NCBI GenBank assembly: GCA_034509925.1
Contig: CM067528.1
Location: 4,147,001-4,211,000 of the forward strand
DNA: 64,000 nt
DNA from: Hirudinaria manillensis
Lineage: Eukaryota > Annelida > Clitellata > Hirudinida > Hirudinidae
Direction of reading: 5' to 3'
The notes under the pieces are model-generated. The model did no database searches, was not told the origin of the DNA, and worked only from the letters and a program-made list of their open reading frames with translations. The position numbers and the translations under genes are program-made. Positions 34,401 through 46,307 of the stretch are shown in pieces (position 1 is the stretch's first letter; every line of letters begins with the position of its first letter).

Positions 34401-35164
34401 TTTGCGTCTCCAAAAGCCCAAATTGGACCCCTCCTAAAAATGGATTCAGCTGCGTGGCGTCAAAGTACATGTATGTGGGATAAATATAACGTAATTAAAA
34501 GTAATAAATAGCAGGCGTAAACAAATATCAATCAATGTTTCTGAGCAAGATCGTCATTTCATCGGTTTCATTAAAAAGAATAATTTTAAACTCGATTATT
34601 GGAAATAAACCGTAAGATGAACAAAAGATTGTAGCATCTTTGTCTTAACTTACTAGTCATGTAAACCAATTCGTTGGATACTTGAGAGCCATTGAGCAAA
34701 TTGTATGGAATATCAAAGAAGAGGTAGTCGGCCGGATAGCCTCCAACTCTAAGATATGCCGGAGACAGAGACTTCAATAATGTATGAAGCTTAACTGAAC
34801 TGAAAAAAATGGAAAAACTTATCTTTATCCATTTGACAAGAATTAAAAATGTTGATTTAATTTTATTATAGATTATTATTGACCTGAAATTGAATTTCAG
34901 CCAACGAATCTTGGGATCGAACATATCAGAATCCAGGCAGTAGCTCAGAAAGCGAGGTTCCACCACGTTGACGATATTATCAGTGTCCACTTTCACGGAA
35001 ACAATTTTTCCCGGAATAAATTTCAATTTGCCCATTGCCACACCGGCTAGAGCCAAAATTATTTTGAAAACAATCCCTAGAAGCGTCAAAATCAATGTTT
35101 ATCAACCGCATTTACAATGATCATCTGATATGTTTGAGATTACTAACACACTTCCATCCTGCAT
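31464..35164 (-). CDS. HPSE: Heparanase (GH79), copy 2
   Basis: Second heparanase, in opposite orientation to copy 1. Exons (minus): 35164-35152 (tentative), 35076-34884, 34799-34654, 34199-34023, 33952-33790, 33718-33671, 33608-33405, 32698-32587, 32289-32180, 32104-31919, 31623-31464; 503 residues if the first tiny exon is right. Without it, translation could start at the ATG at about 35034, losing the hydrophobic leader. Seen: a leader with VFKIILALAGVA, LRVGGYPADYLFFD, proton donor in LGNEPSYW, nucleophile in [39 protein letters not shown] and the C-terminal TYAFIVFPD strand. Each intron sits at the same codon and phase as in copy 1. As there, the vertebrate linker region is missing. The two proteins differ at many residues, so the duplication is not recent. 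Confidence 0.9.
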
Positions 35165-36319
35165 CCTGCAGTTGAATTTCTACATTTGCCCGTTACTTGA
35201 CTTATAAACTTTCAAAAACATGTGACAAGCGTTTGAATATGACTAACTCAACTCGCAGTTATCTTCCGTCTGCGATCAATAAATGTTGTTGTGGTAAACA
35301 AGAAATGTCCGCGCGAACAGTAGCAAGACAATAAGTCTTGTGATTATCAAAATAATTGAGCTTCCTTCGATTATTCGGCAACCAGGCAGAAATCACTTTC
35401 TTAATTGCACGTTGTATTCGCTCAAAGCATTTTCGCTAAAAGGAAAGAGCATAATTTTGGTTTCGTTTATAATTTTGAGTGTTTTAACAGATTATTTTTA
35501 TTTAGTTAATTTATTATAAGCAATTTTTTTAATTAATGTATTATAATCAATATTCGTTAGCTTCAATAAGAAGCTCTATCAAAAACATTCAGTTTTCCAG
35601 AGGCAGTAACGCTGACCTCACCATCCCATCGCTCTGAAATTGCTATCGCATCTAGATATCAAATTTATCTCTCAACTAAAAGAAATCTTAATGTAATCCA
35701 CTTGCACCTCTAAAACAGCTGGAAATTATTCCTTGTTCTCATATTCTTTCGAATCAGGTTCTTGCAATATTAACAGGCTGAATACTAGGTCCCGTGTAGC
35801 AAACGCAATTTACAGGACATGGGTAAAAATTTGAATTAGATGTGGCAGGTGAAATAAAATTGTCATTCCTCTAGTATCTTACATAATTTAGGTGCTAGTA
35901 TTAACTTTTTTTTCTCGGCTAGATGACATCTTAAAACTTTTAAAATAAAAGACGCCTATGATAATAAGGTGATATTTCTTGCAGAGACTTCCATATCTGG
36001 TTTAATTTTGGTGTCCATTTATTGATAAGTACGGATAAGTTATACCAATTGTAATGCTAAGAATTATGTGAGTGACGAAACAACGTTCGGATTACTTTTA
36101 AATTTGTTCCTTGATTTTCTATAACGTTTAACGCAGTTTTTAGTTTATAAATCAGTAATAATTAGGTTGATTCAATTAGAAAGTAAATAACTTGAACTAA
36201 GATATATTATCTTTTTCCGTGTATATATGTGATTCATAAAGGTCTGTGCTGGGTGTCGCTGATTTATAGGCGGTGTTGTTTTCGTACTGTCGTAACTGCT
36301 TAGTACTAAAAAATAAAGG
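35165..36319. other. Intergenic region between heparanase 2 and CHMP4 (divergent)
   Basis: About 1.15 kb with no coding sequence recognised. It should hold both promoters; AT-rich, with no obvious TATA box or repeat. Confidence 0.4.
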
Positions 36320-37942
36320 ATGAGTATTTTAGCTCAAATGTTCGGTAAGAAAGGGAATAAAGCACCTTCGCCTCAAGAGGCTATTCAACGTCTGAGAGAA
36401 ACCGAAGAAATGCTCCAAAAAAAATCCGACTTTCTTGAGAAAAAGATTGAGCAGGAAATAGCAACGGCTAGGAAACATGGAACCAAAAACAAAAGAGGTG
36501 ATCATTTTTTTCTGAAATAGCTTACATGGTCATTTAAACCAGTTAACCAATTAATCGATTCATAGCGGTTGTTATTTGGTGCAAAAGGCAAGACAGAGCC
36601 ACACAAATCACAACAAAACTTATATGGATCTGATTGTAAAACATTATTGCCTAAACTCTTTGTTTCCAAATGCCTAGACACAATATTTTAATAATAATAA
36701 TACATAGTCTCTGCAATAATTGTTTGGAACTTTTGCCTACACTTTTGTGTTTTTCTTTTTAAGATAATGTCTATCAACCAAACATGATCTTGATCTATAA
36801 TGACCTATGAATTTAATCTTACTGAGATTTTTCATAAAAATATCAAAGTGTCATTTTGAGGTCTGGAAAATATGTTGTTTTTAATGCCTTCTGAGATTAA
36901 ATTATTAAAATATTTTTTACTAAATACATTTTCTATTATTTAAATTTTATCATTAATTAAACTTTCAATTAATTTTAATGATTAAAACTTTTTAGCTGCC
37001 ATACAAGCATTAAAGAGGAAGAAGAGATATGAAAAGCAGCTGCTGCAAATAGATGGCACCTTGTCGACCATTGAATATCAACGTGAAGCACTCGAGAATG
37101 CTTCAACCAATACCGAAGTTCTCAAAGTGATGGGTGATGCTGCCAAAGCATTGAAATCTGCCCATAGTCACATGTTTGTACTCTTATTGCTTCACATTAT
37201 GATCATGTTAATGACTTTTTTTTTAAATGTTTGTATCAAGGCTTGATTAGCTCATTGAATAGATGTTGCAATCAAATCTTTTGCAATTATATATAGTTTC
37301 TTACAGAACTCTCCTCACATAAGCCTAAGTTATTTAGGATATTGCATTTCTATTGTAACTTCATGTGCAGCAAATGAAAATAAAAATATACAGTTGGTGG
37401 ATTTCCACATATATCCAGGGATGCTATAAAAATTATTTGGTTTAATGATATATCTCGTGAATGTAAACGAATTCCATTAATGCTTTATCCAGGAATGTGG
37501 ATGATGTGCATAATCTAATGGATGATGTTGCTGAACAACAGGAAATTGCCAATGAAATTTCAAATGCAATTTCAAATCCTGTTGGATTTGGCCAAGATAT
37601 TGATGAGGTCTGAAATGATTTGTTTGTCACTTAATTTAGTATTGATCATCGTGATATAAAATTCACGTCAACATTTCCAAAAAAAGGATGATCTTTTGGC
37701 TGAATTGGAGGAGCTTGAACAAGAAGCTCTTGATGAGGAACTCATTAAAGTTGGACCCACCATTGACACCCTACCTGCTGTGCCTAGCCAGCCCCTCAAT
37801 CCTCAGAAAGGTAGAAGTTATTACTTAGCTTTACAGTTTTTGATTTTGATCGTCGACGTTCCTTTATACAGCCAAGACGCCGGCAGCTCCCATCGCCGAC
37901 GACGATGCAGACATGAAGGAGCTGGAGATGTGGGCATCATGA
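36320..37942 (+). CDS. CHMP4: CHMP4 / Snf7, ESCRT-III filament subunit
   Basis: Core ESCRT-III subunit that polymerises on membranes for multivesicular-body sorting, cytokinesis and membrane repair. Exons: 36320-36497, 36996-37173, 37493-37607, 37687-37810, 37872-37942; 221 residues (human CHMP4B has 224). Seen: MSILAQMFGKKG with the amphipathic N-terminus, SPQEAIQRLRETEEML, KKRYEKQLLQIDGTL, NVDDVHNLMDDVAEQQEIA, LAELEELEQEALDEEL (MIM-like and Alix-binding region) and the C-terminal acidic ELEMWAS. Four GT-AG introns keep the frame, each read from both sides. Vertebrate A/B/C paralogs cannot be distinguished. Confidence 0.94.
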
Positions 37943-39846
37943 GTGTGACCATTGACATTTTATCAAAAGCTCAGTGAACTTAAGCTTAATATTACATGGT
38001 TCCTTAATTTTTTTGGAGCACACTGTTGATTTATTCCAATATCACAAATGTGGACTTCTCTTTGTAACTGCTACACTAAATAACAGTTTGCTAAAAGTAA
38101 CATCGAATGATTTTTAATGAAGATGCTGAAATACAAGGGTGAATCTAAGTTGAGTTAATTTGCACGAGGAACGCCAAACATAATTCAAATTGAAACATTT
38201 CTTAGCCTTTCTTCTTAGACTAGGCAGAAATTTGATTTTATTTTTCAAAATATGGTTTCCCTATAACTAGTACCCATTTTTATGATAACTCATCTAATAT
38301 TTTGGAAAATTAATATCCATCGTCCAGTACAAAAATTATTCGGATTTGTTATCTTATGTAAATAATGTGCCAAATTATTCAAGAGTTCAGTGAAATATTG
38401 GTTTCACATTAATTAAGAATTCTCAAAGAAAAGGATTGGAGCTCGAAGGATAAAAGACAATAGTAGCATTGGCAATTTATTTTTTGGCACAGAAATTGAA
38501 TATAAAACTATTTTTGTTATTTCAAACGTCTGCAGGTGAAGAAAATTTATTTTCTTTTGTGGTCCTATTTTTATCTATTAGCTCTGATTTTGGAATGGAA
38601 TTCCATCTTTATATGCTGCTATTGATGGCTTACCCTAACTATTTATGACCAGATCAAGGTCAAGTGAGTGAACTGGCCAGCTCAAAATATTGATGTCTTT
38701 CTCTTGGAGGAAGTTTCTTGCCAAATCCCAAGTGTGGGGGCAGCATTGTCTTGCCTGGAATATGTCATTAAGACCATACATCCTCTTGGTGAAGGGCAGG
38801 AGATTATTTTTCAATGCATTGACCTAATCCTCTGAGTTTAATCCTAATCCTTTGTTTTACTGGGCAAAACTCTAGATTACATCATTTGAAGTTTCTGTTG
38901 AAATTGAGCTTGTGCAGCAAGATTTCTCCCCCAACTCGAGCTTTAGTGAGTGCTTAATAAGCGAGAAAGATTTTAAGTTTCTGTCCGCCACCCTATTCGC
39001 ACCCCACATGGAACGGGGGCGTGAACTAATTAGAAACTAAGAAATTTCCTGTATTTAAAGCTTATGAATAGGATTCCCTGATAGAAGTGGTGATTGTCAT
39101 AGTGACCAGTCATATTGCTTCCGAGTGCACCTAGCGACACATTTAAAAATTTTACTATGTTTATTCCAAGAGAAATATCCGGTCTTCTGGAACAGGCACC
39201 AAGCGAAAGACGCCAAATCCGAAATATTTTTGTATCTTGTCTGATTAAACAAATACTCATATTGCTTTATAAGGTTAGGTCATTGTAAAGTAGTTTAATT
39301 AGCTGGTGTAACTCGATTATTTAATTTTATAATTTTTGACGATCTTATAATCAATTTGTAGGATTAATCAAATTTTTGTTTCACTTTAGATTTATGAATC
39401 AGATATTATTAAACCAGTTTTTTGACTGACGCGACGACATGGTGGACAAACGTTGCTGTTAAAGATTGACGAGTTACACAATGTTCGGGTGACCAAAAAA
39501 ATGACCTCAAAAGTGATAATAGGTCATGGTCGCATTCTTCAAGGCAGTGGAAAGGATAGTTGTTTACAACTTTTGAACTTCAGCCAATGAAAACTTTCCC
39601 TTTCCTGTGTAACAGAATTATGTTTACGATCTATATTTAGCGTCTAATTAAAAACCTGGAACCTTTCTAATTAACATAATTTAAGCAAAACACCACCCAG
39701 TTGCCTAACGTAGCTCATTTAGCGTCAACAAAAAGGTACCGGCATTTTGTTGTTTACCAACAGCTGATCTGGCTAAAAAAGTAATTTTCGATAAAGCGTA
39801 CAATCTAACAATTATTACCTTGAAAAACTGCAACAGTCGGGTTGTT
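37943..39846. other. Intergenic region between CHMP4 and Glut4EF-like gene
   Basis: About 1.9 kb. It contains the Tc1 fossil listed separately near 38640-38880. The rest is AT-rich, with no gene recognised. The last 300 bases would be the promoter and 5' UTR of the Glut4EF-like gene. Confidence 0.45.
38640..38880 (-). pseudogene. Second Tc1/mariner transposase fossil
   Basis: Minus-strand reading gives NNLLPFTKRMYG-NDIFQ, then after small indels PHTWDLARNFLQEKDINIL, then SWPVHSLDLD. This is the order of the Tc1-like catalytic core (LLPF...IFQQDNAP-HT...WP--SPDLN). The QQDNAP box is broken by a frame change, so it is dead. It differs from the fossil at 26815-27065 and is closer to a typical Tc1 consensus. 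Inverted repeats were not located. Confidence 0.72.
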
Positions 39847-41805
39847 ATGTTTGGCAGTCGTCGACCAGGGAAGCGTTCTATTGTTGGCACCAAAGTATGC
39901 GCATTATTTGAAGATGGCTTTTACCGGCCGGGCGTTATACAGAGCGTACAACTCTCTTCCAACATGTCTTCGACGCAAAGCTACTCTGTAGTTTTTGATG
40001 AGGGGGGTATGGGTATTTTTAAAGATTTTCAGCTTATTGGGCCGGGTTTTCAAGGTCTAAACAAAAGTTCTATAAAAGTTGGTCAAACAGTTTACATTAC
40101 GTATAATAATCGCGAAGTTAAAGGCCGCATCATTGGAAATAAAGATGCGGACCTAAATGGATGCCCGTCACTAAAATATTGGCTTGTTGGAATTGGGGAA
40201 GATAATGAAAATATAGTGAGAGTCAAATTAGATGACATCAGACTTCTAGAGAGCAGGAAATCAGCCAGACTGAGTGATCAAGACACAGATTATGTGAAAC
40301 TGGCTGACATACCAACTGGGGAAGGCAAAAAGAGAACAAGTTTTATTGATGTGCCAAACTTTGCAATCAAGCATTGGTATTGTATTTTTTGTATTTCTCC
40401 TTACACTTAACTGGAACATTGATACTTATGTTTCAAAATTAGCAAATCATTTCACATGAAACGAGAGGATGCAAATCTTACAAGAGATATTGAAATGGAA
40501 GTGATGGACGAGAACATGGCTGCCATGGTTCTTACAAGTTTATCGTGCAGTCCTGTTTCTCCCCAGCCTGTTCCTAGTGAAACAGGTAAGCACTGCTAAA
40601 GTGATATTGGAAATATCATACTGATGTTGAAAAACAAATGTTTATCTGCAGCATGCCCACATTTGGACAATTGTTCAGTTTCTAATGGAGGGTGTATTGC
40701 TTCATGCAGTGGCAGTTCATCTCCCATTGATTCCCATCTTTCTCAGAGTGCACCGTCTACCGTATTTACATTTTCTAATGATGAAAATCACTTTTCTCAA
40801 CTTGGGGTTACTTTTACATATATACACTTTGAATAAATTAATGTTGAATATATCAGAAACATCACATTTGTAATTTTAAATTTAATTAATTCCTATATAG
40901 TTTTCTAAGAGGACTGTTTATCAGTGCACATGGCCTGGTTGCAAGCAAATTTATAACACTTGTCCAGGCATTGAAAAACACATCAGAATAGAACACTTGG
41001 GGTTAATTGTTACTAGAAAATTTAAATCTGTATTTGCATTGAAATTGTGATCAAATGCTTGATCTACCAGACCTGAAAATACATCTGATCATGAAGAGGA
41101 ATTTTATTATAGTGAAATAGAAGTGGTATTGGATTCTTACCACAATGATGTGCCATTGTCTCCAACATTGAATCATGCAATTTTCAACTCGAATTCAGAT
41201 CACAATTACCAGAGAAGAGTATTAACAATTTCATCTTAATGTCTAAATGACATTAAATAATGACAGTGTCACTTATTTTTATAGGACTCAAACAATGTGC
41301 CAATAATGATTCCTGAAATCATTCAAGGATCAACAAAGGAACTTTCATTATCAAAGTCTTTGCCATGGCAAATGCCAGACCAGGTAATTTAAGAGCAGAA
41401 AACATTAAGTAATTGCATATAAATCCATTCTCAAATTGATTTTAGATTTAGTGGATATATGAAAAAAATTTAATGATTCTTTGATTATAATCTTTGAGAT
41501 AGGTGCTGATTTTTGCAAGTTATCTTACACATTGAAACTGATTATTAATTTTCCCAAAACTTTTTTATGAAAAATGTTCTTTGCTATTTTAAACAATTTA
41601 GGGATTCTCTTTTAATGAGCAAACAAGTCAGGGAACAATTGCAAATGGATCAACTAAAACTTTAGCTCAAAAGAAATCGAGAACTGAAGTTAAAAAATGC
41701 AGAAAGGTCTATGGCCTGGAGAATAGGGCTTCCTGGTGTACACAATGCAAGTGGAAGAAGGCATGCACAAGGTTTCAAGAAAGGCCTTTTGATTTTGTCA
41801 GCTAG
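39847..41805 (+). CDS. Glut4EF / SLC2A4RG-ZNF395-ZNF704 family transcription factor
   Basis: Exons: 39847-40376, 40443-40585, 40652-40806, 40901-41001, 41071-41218, 41285-41383, 41602-41805; 459 residues. Seen: an N-terminal DUF4772/Tudor-like module ([19 protein letters not shown] ... VKGRIIGN); a single C2H2 zinc finger, [25 protein letters not shown]; the family motif [12 protein letters not shown]; and a C-terminal C-clamp ([19 protein letters not shown] followed by WKKAC). This is the full architecture of the SLC2A4RG (GLUT4 enhancer factor)/ZNF395/ZNF704 family, represented in flies by Glut4EF. These bind DNA through the C-clamp. The gene appears to be the single pre-duplication member. 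It ends about 780 bases from the convergent SIRT5 stop. Confidence 0.88.
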
Positions 41806-42581
41806 TGTAACATGTCACTAAGCTGCTTAAGTTTTGCTCATCGTGGACAAGGTGTCACCCTTTTGGCTCATTTTTTGTGGTCTGTGTTACAATCGTTGCA
41901 GAGACTAAGATATGAAGTCGACTTGGAATCGAACTTGACTCAGGTAATAATAATAGTCCATGACCGAACGCAACTTAGCAACAAATTCAGTTTTTGTTTT
42001 CAATTATAAACCTTGGTTACAGCAAAATTGTTTTATGAACTCGAATTTTGAATTGTAAATAAGCCATTATAACCTGCATCATTTAATCATGCCTTTGGAT
42101 TATTTTAAAGCTTTCATTTATTATCAGATTTGTTGTAGCATTTCAATCATTAGTACATTTCCGCTGCTCGATTCTTTTGATTTGAATGATCCATAAGATT
42201 TGAGCAGCCCACCACATGCTTTTTCTTTATCTTTGTGTGGAACCCTATGCTTAATGGTTTTTAGCCAGTTATCATTGAAACAGAGCTTGATTTTGAATGT
42301 AGAACAGTTAAAGTTTTGTCTATGTTTGCATGAATTATTGGGATTTTGTATGATAGTACTCACCACATCCAATGATATACAATACATGTTATATATGTTA
42401 CAGTATCCAAAGGTGATCGATGATAATTTATTTTACCATGTGATGCCTATTATAAACCTGTGGAAAAACTAAGCACTCTAGTTTTAAGGTCATTTCGTAT
42501 AACATCAGTTTTTAAAAATTTTATTGGAGAACTAACTGGAAACAACACGCTGAATAAAATATTAAAAGTGTTTTCAGAATC
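41806..42581. other. Intergenic region between convergent Glut4EF-like and SIRT5 genes
   Basis: 776 bases of 3' flanks. The SIRT5 poly(A) signal (tttatt on plus) lies at 42520-42525. Short open frames on both strands at 42120-42470 show no recognisable similarity. Confidence 0.5.
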
Positions 42582-45337
42582 TCATTTTGTCAGTGCTGGT
42601 GGGAGAGTTGTGCCACAAGGACCTTCAAAGTAATACCTAGAAATATTGAATAAAACTTCAGGTCACATCAAAATACGAAAATGACAAAAATAGTAACTTG
42701 AAGCTCCCAGTTGCTGGTGTTTCCTCAATGTTGAATTCAGCAACTGGAACCCCTCTTGAGGCCAATTCAGGAGCAAACATGGCAGCTGGATAAACTACTG
42801 AAGATGTTCCAACCTTTCGGATGAAGTGTTTCAGACGGAATGTTTTAATATTGAAATAATAATATAATATAATAATAATAATATATTTAATATAGTTCAC
42901 AGAATTTATTTTTCACAACAGTCTAGGATTATAGCTTTAACACGTATAAAAATTATTCGGTTTTACAAAACTTTAAAAACCACTTACGACCAAGCAGAGG
43001 TCACATTTTGCTAGCTCGTCATAAGCACTCTCCAAGACCAAGGGATCGAGTGTCTCACCAAACCAAATCACATCAGGCCTTAACAAGCCTCCACAGCCTG
43101 TCTGAGTACATCTGACACACAAATTTATGTTGGTGTGCATGCAAAGGCAATAAAAAAAAGCAGAAAATTCAAGAAACACTTTGGTAAATGGTTCCAGAAT
43201 TATTATTGTTGTGGTTCATTTTCAAAGAGAATTGTCTCCCATATTATTATGAGTAAAATACCATTATTTTGTATATCCAAAAAAGAATGAGTGTGGTAAA
43301 TTAAAGTGTAAATTTAAATTTTTTTTTTAAAGTTGATACCACCAAATGAGGATGATCTTACTGTTTTCACTGTGAAGTTCTTATGCCATTATGGCTCAAA
43401 CACCTATATGACATATTATCTGTAGCCAATAAAGCCTGTGTAGCAGGAATATTCTTTCAACAAACCCTCCAAAAATTCAAATAAAAAAATGAACTTGGCC
43501 ACACCTCCTCAATAAGTGAGTCAATATGGAGATTTAAGTCTTGCATTTTGTCCCCTGGGCAATCATCCCTCAATGAAGTGACTGCACAATCTTATTGCTT
43601 TGTAACTCTATTTGAGACTCCAAAGCATTACAATGGACTGAGCTTTTTATTAGACAAAGGTTGCTATATAGTTACCTCATTTCGGGTAACCATTTTTCTG
43701 TTTTGACTTTCCATTATGTTATGCTGACTCACAGTTCTCAAACTAGTCACTGGAAATTCAAACAGATATCTTTTGCACTGATACTTGACTCGTGTTGAAT
43801 AACTTAATTTCTTTCCATAGAAAATCTTAGTTTGTAATTGAGAAAATTCTGATTTGTACAGCCTAAAACATAACTTGAAATCATAGTTTTTGGTGTTATT
43901 CATAAACTTCTGCAATTCCACCTGATTCGTTTACTATTTCTTATATGTTTATTTCTCATTGATTATGGATATTTGAATATCAGTATTCTGGACAGTTGTT
44001 TTTAAGTACAAAATTGATCCTTAAAAAGCTTTTAAAAATGATAGTCAAAATTGAATAATTTCGCCTCAGAACAAATTTTACCTAGGCAATTGTTCAACTG
44101 GAATCTTGGCATCACTAGAATCTGGATCGGGAGCCCTGCAAACAAAGTAATCATTTTAAAAAACCTCAGTAAAAAAATATAGCATTATAGAAATCACCCC
44201 TTTCCAGCAAGAGCCTCACATATAGGATTGTTTCTATTGACTACCGAAATACCACAGCTAACACACCTAACCCGAAACAAACTTCCTACAAAAAATTAAT
44301 GTAGTTATTCCAAGGAAAGTATTTAAAGGAAGGTATTCAAATAATCTTGCTTTGAGTTTGCAGTTAAAATCTCCACTGGTTCTATGCTAATTGACAAAAC
44401 AACTACATTTCCAGTGCTTTTCTCAAATGTCTTTCATGCCTTTATTCACCTCACTCACTCCTCCACATAAAACTAACCAAATTAAATTAGGTCTTACACT
44501 CCCATAATGCCTAATAAACATGATGATACAAAGTGCAAAATCATGAGTTATGAAAAAGAATCTTGAATATGCAATACCATGCAATTCAATGATTTTTTTT
44601 GTTCCAGCAGCTTTGTGCAATTCATCAATGTTTTGAGTCACAACTACAAGTCTTTTGCCCTCCTCCTCAAATCTTTTTTCACATTCAGCTATAGCATAAT
44701 GTGCCTGATGATTCAATAAAATTATTTTAATTTACATGTATTCCAACAACAGAAATTAGGTCTTAAATCTTACAGCATTAGGCTTTTTAGAGAGCATTAC
44801 TTCTCTCCTGTATTGGTAGAATTCCCAAACTAGAGAAGGATTTCTTGCAAAGGCTTGAGGTGTAGCCAGATCCTTAAAGTTATTTAGTTCAAACTTAACA
44901 AAAATAACAAATAGTTGAGGCAAAACTAATACTTGTAATTTATGAAATGTAAAGGTATTTATACTTTGTGTAATGTGACACTAGTCTAAAAGTGAAAGGA
45001 ATTAACTGTGGCCTGCCACTTCCTCCAATATCCTCCAGGCCCTCTGAATGTCGGGACACCACTTTCAGCACTCACACCAGCACCAGTCAAAACTACAACA
45101 CGCTTAGCCGAAGCTAATTCTTCTTTGAATGTGGCAAGGTTTGATGATGTCCTTGCGCTCATCTAACGCAAACGTTAAAGTTAATCCATAAGAAACACTG
45201 GAGACGCCAAGAAAATATTGACCTACTTTTATTTGGCTCTGGTAAGGCGATGTCGACGTCCAGATAATAGGATTAATCTTAATCCCACCGACTTTTGCGA
45301 TGCCGATGCGCAATAAAACGCCTTTGACAAAGCGCAT
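42582..45337 (-). CDS. SIRT5: Sirtuin 5, NAD-dependent lysine deacylase
   Basis: Mitochondrial-type class III sirtuin that removes succinyl/malonyl/glutaryl groups from lysine. Exons (minus): 45337-45227, 45162-45007, 44872-44774, 44704-44578, 44285-44198, 44135-44082, 43111-42988, 42813-42698, 42636-42582; 309 residues (human 310). Seen: an Arg/Lys-containing, acid-free N-terminus that could be a mitochondrial presequence; the NAD pocket [15 protein letters not shown]; the SIRT5-specific Tyr/Arg pair in FYQYRRE (Tyr108, Arg111), which recognises acidic acyl groups; TQNIDELH; catalytic His164 in IELHG; four zinc Cys (CVSC and CTQTGC); and the end [12 protein letters not shown]. The last intron is needed: reading through it would replace the conserved end with an unrelated tail of about 11 residues. 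Head-to-head with KDM8. Confidence 0.94.
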
Positions 45338-46307
45338 CTATCTACTTCGCAATATATTTCAAAACTCAGAGCCGCCCCAAAACCTCCTTGCTCCAGAACC
45401 ACAAATTAATGGCAATCAATTTAAGCTTAAAACACTCTTATGTCACAGGCAGGAGTAAACATCTGATCCCAAACTCGAGAAGGATTTCTTGCAAAATCTT
45501 GAGCTTGACCCATGACCCGATTTGATATAAATTTTTTATGTATATGATATTAACATTTTCAAAATATTAAAATGCTTTTTTCAGGCTGCAATGTAAGCAA
45601 CCCCCACGTTTAAAAAATTTGTCAATGCCCGATGCCACACTAACCGTATCAGCAATAGTGCCGTTACATTCTGCATTATAAGAAAAGCCGCTGCCGTACT
45701 TGAGTCTGGAGTACTGATATTAGAGGTTCTGGTACAAATATGATAATCAGTGACATACGTAGTTAGAATTTTAACATTAGTTGGACCTAGGTTTTGTCCA
45801 ATGAAGAATCTGTCAATATCGTTGAGTTCACCATTTTATTTTATATATCAGTTCGGATGAAATAACCACCGCGGATTTTGACACAAATAAAGCCACTACA
45901 GTTTCTGATCACAGTGACGTCGCCAACCATTGGGTCATATACGAATATATTCATTAAAGGATCCGGAGAAGGCAAATTTAAGTTTTAAATAGAATTTACA
46001 AGATTACCCACAGGATTGGCCCGCTGCCTTTTTCTCTTATGTCAATTTATTTCGTTGTTTTGTTTGATTCAAAAATATTCTCAATTTAGTGAACTTGTTT
46101 AAGATTACTATAACAATCATTTTTATTATAAAAATTGTATTCGCGTTATATTACAGTATAAAGTTATATTGTAATAATTATTATTTAACAGCAACCTTTG
46201 TTAATTCATTTCTTTCTTTCTTAAGTATAATATTTTGGTGTTTACTTTTAGTTGTTTTCAGTTGTAAGCAATGTAAGCAATCCTCTCGTTTATTTCTTTA
46301 AAAGAGC
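45338..46307. other. Region between SIRT5 and KDM8 start codons
   Basis: 970 bases between two divergent genes. It holds the SIRT5 exon-3 relic (45466-45514) and a coding-like but broken minus-strand stretch (about 45595-45960), both listed separately. The last 250 bases before KDM8 are very AT-rich. Confidence 0.5.
45466..45514 (-). pseudogene. Relic copy of SIRT5 exon 3
   Basis: About 40 bases here match SIRT5 exon 3 (44822-44862) at roughly nine positions in ten. On the minus strand it reads DFARNPSRVWD where the live exon reads [12 protein letters not shown]. Similarity stops on both sides, the Tyr/Arg region is absent and no splice sites fit, so it is a broken duplicate upstream of the gene on the same strand. 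Confidence 0.65.
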
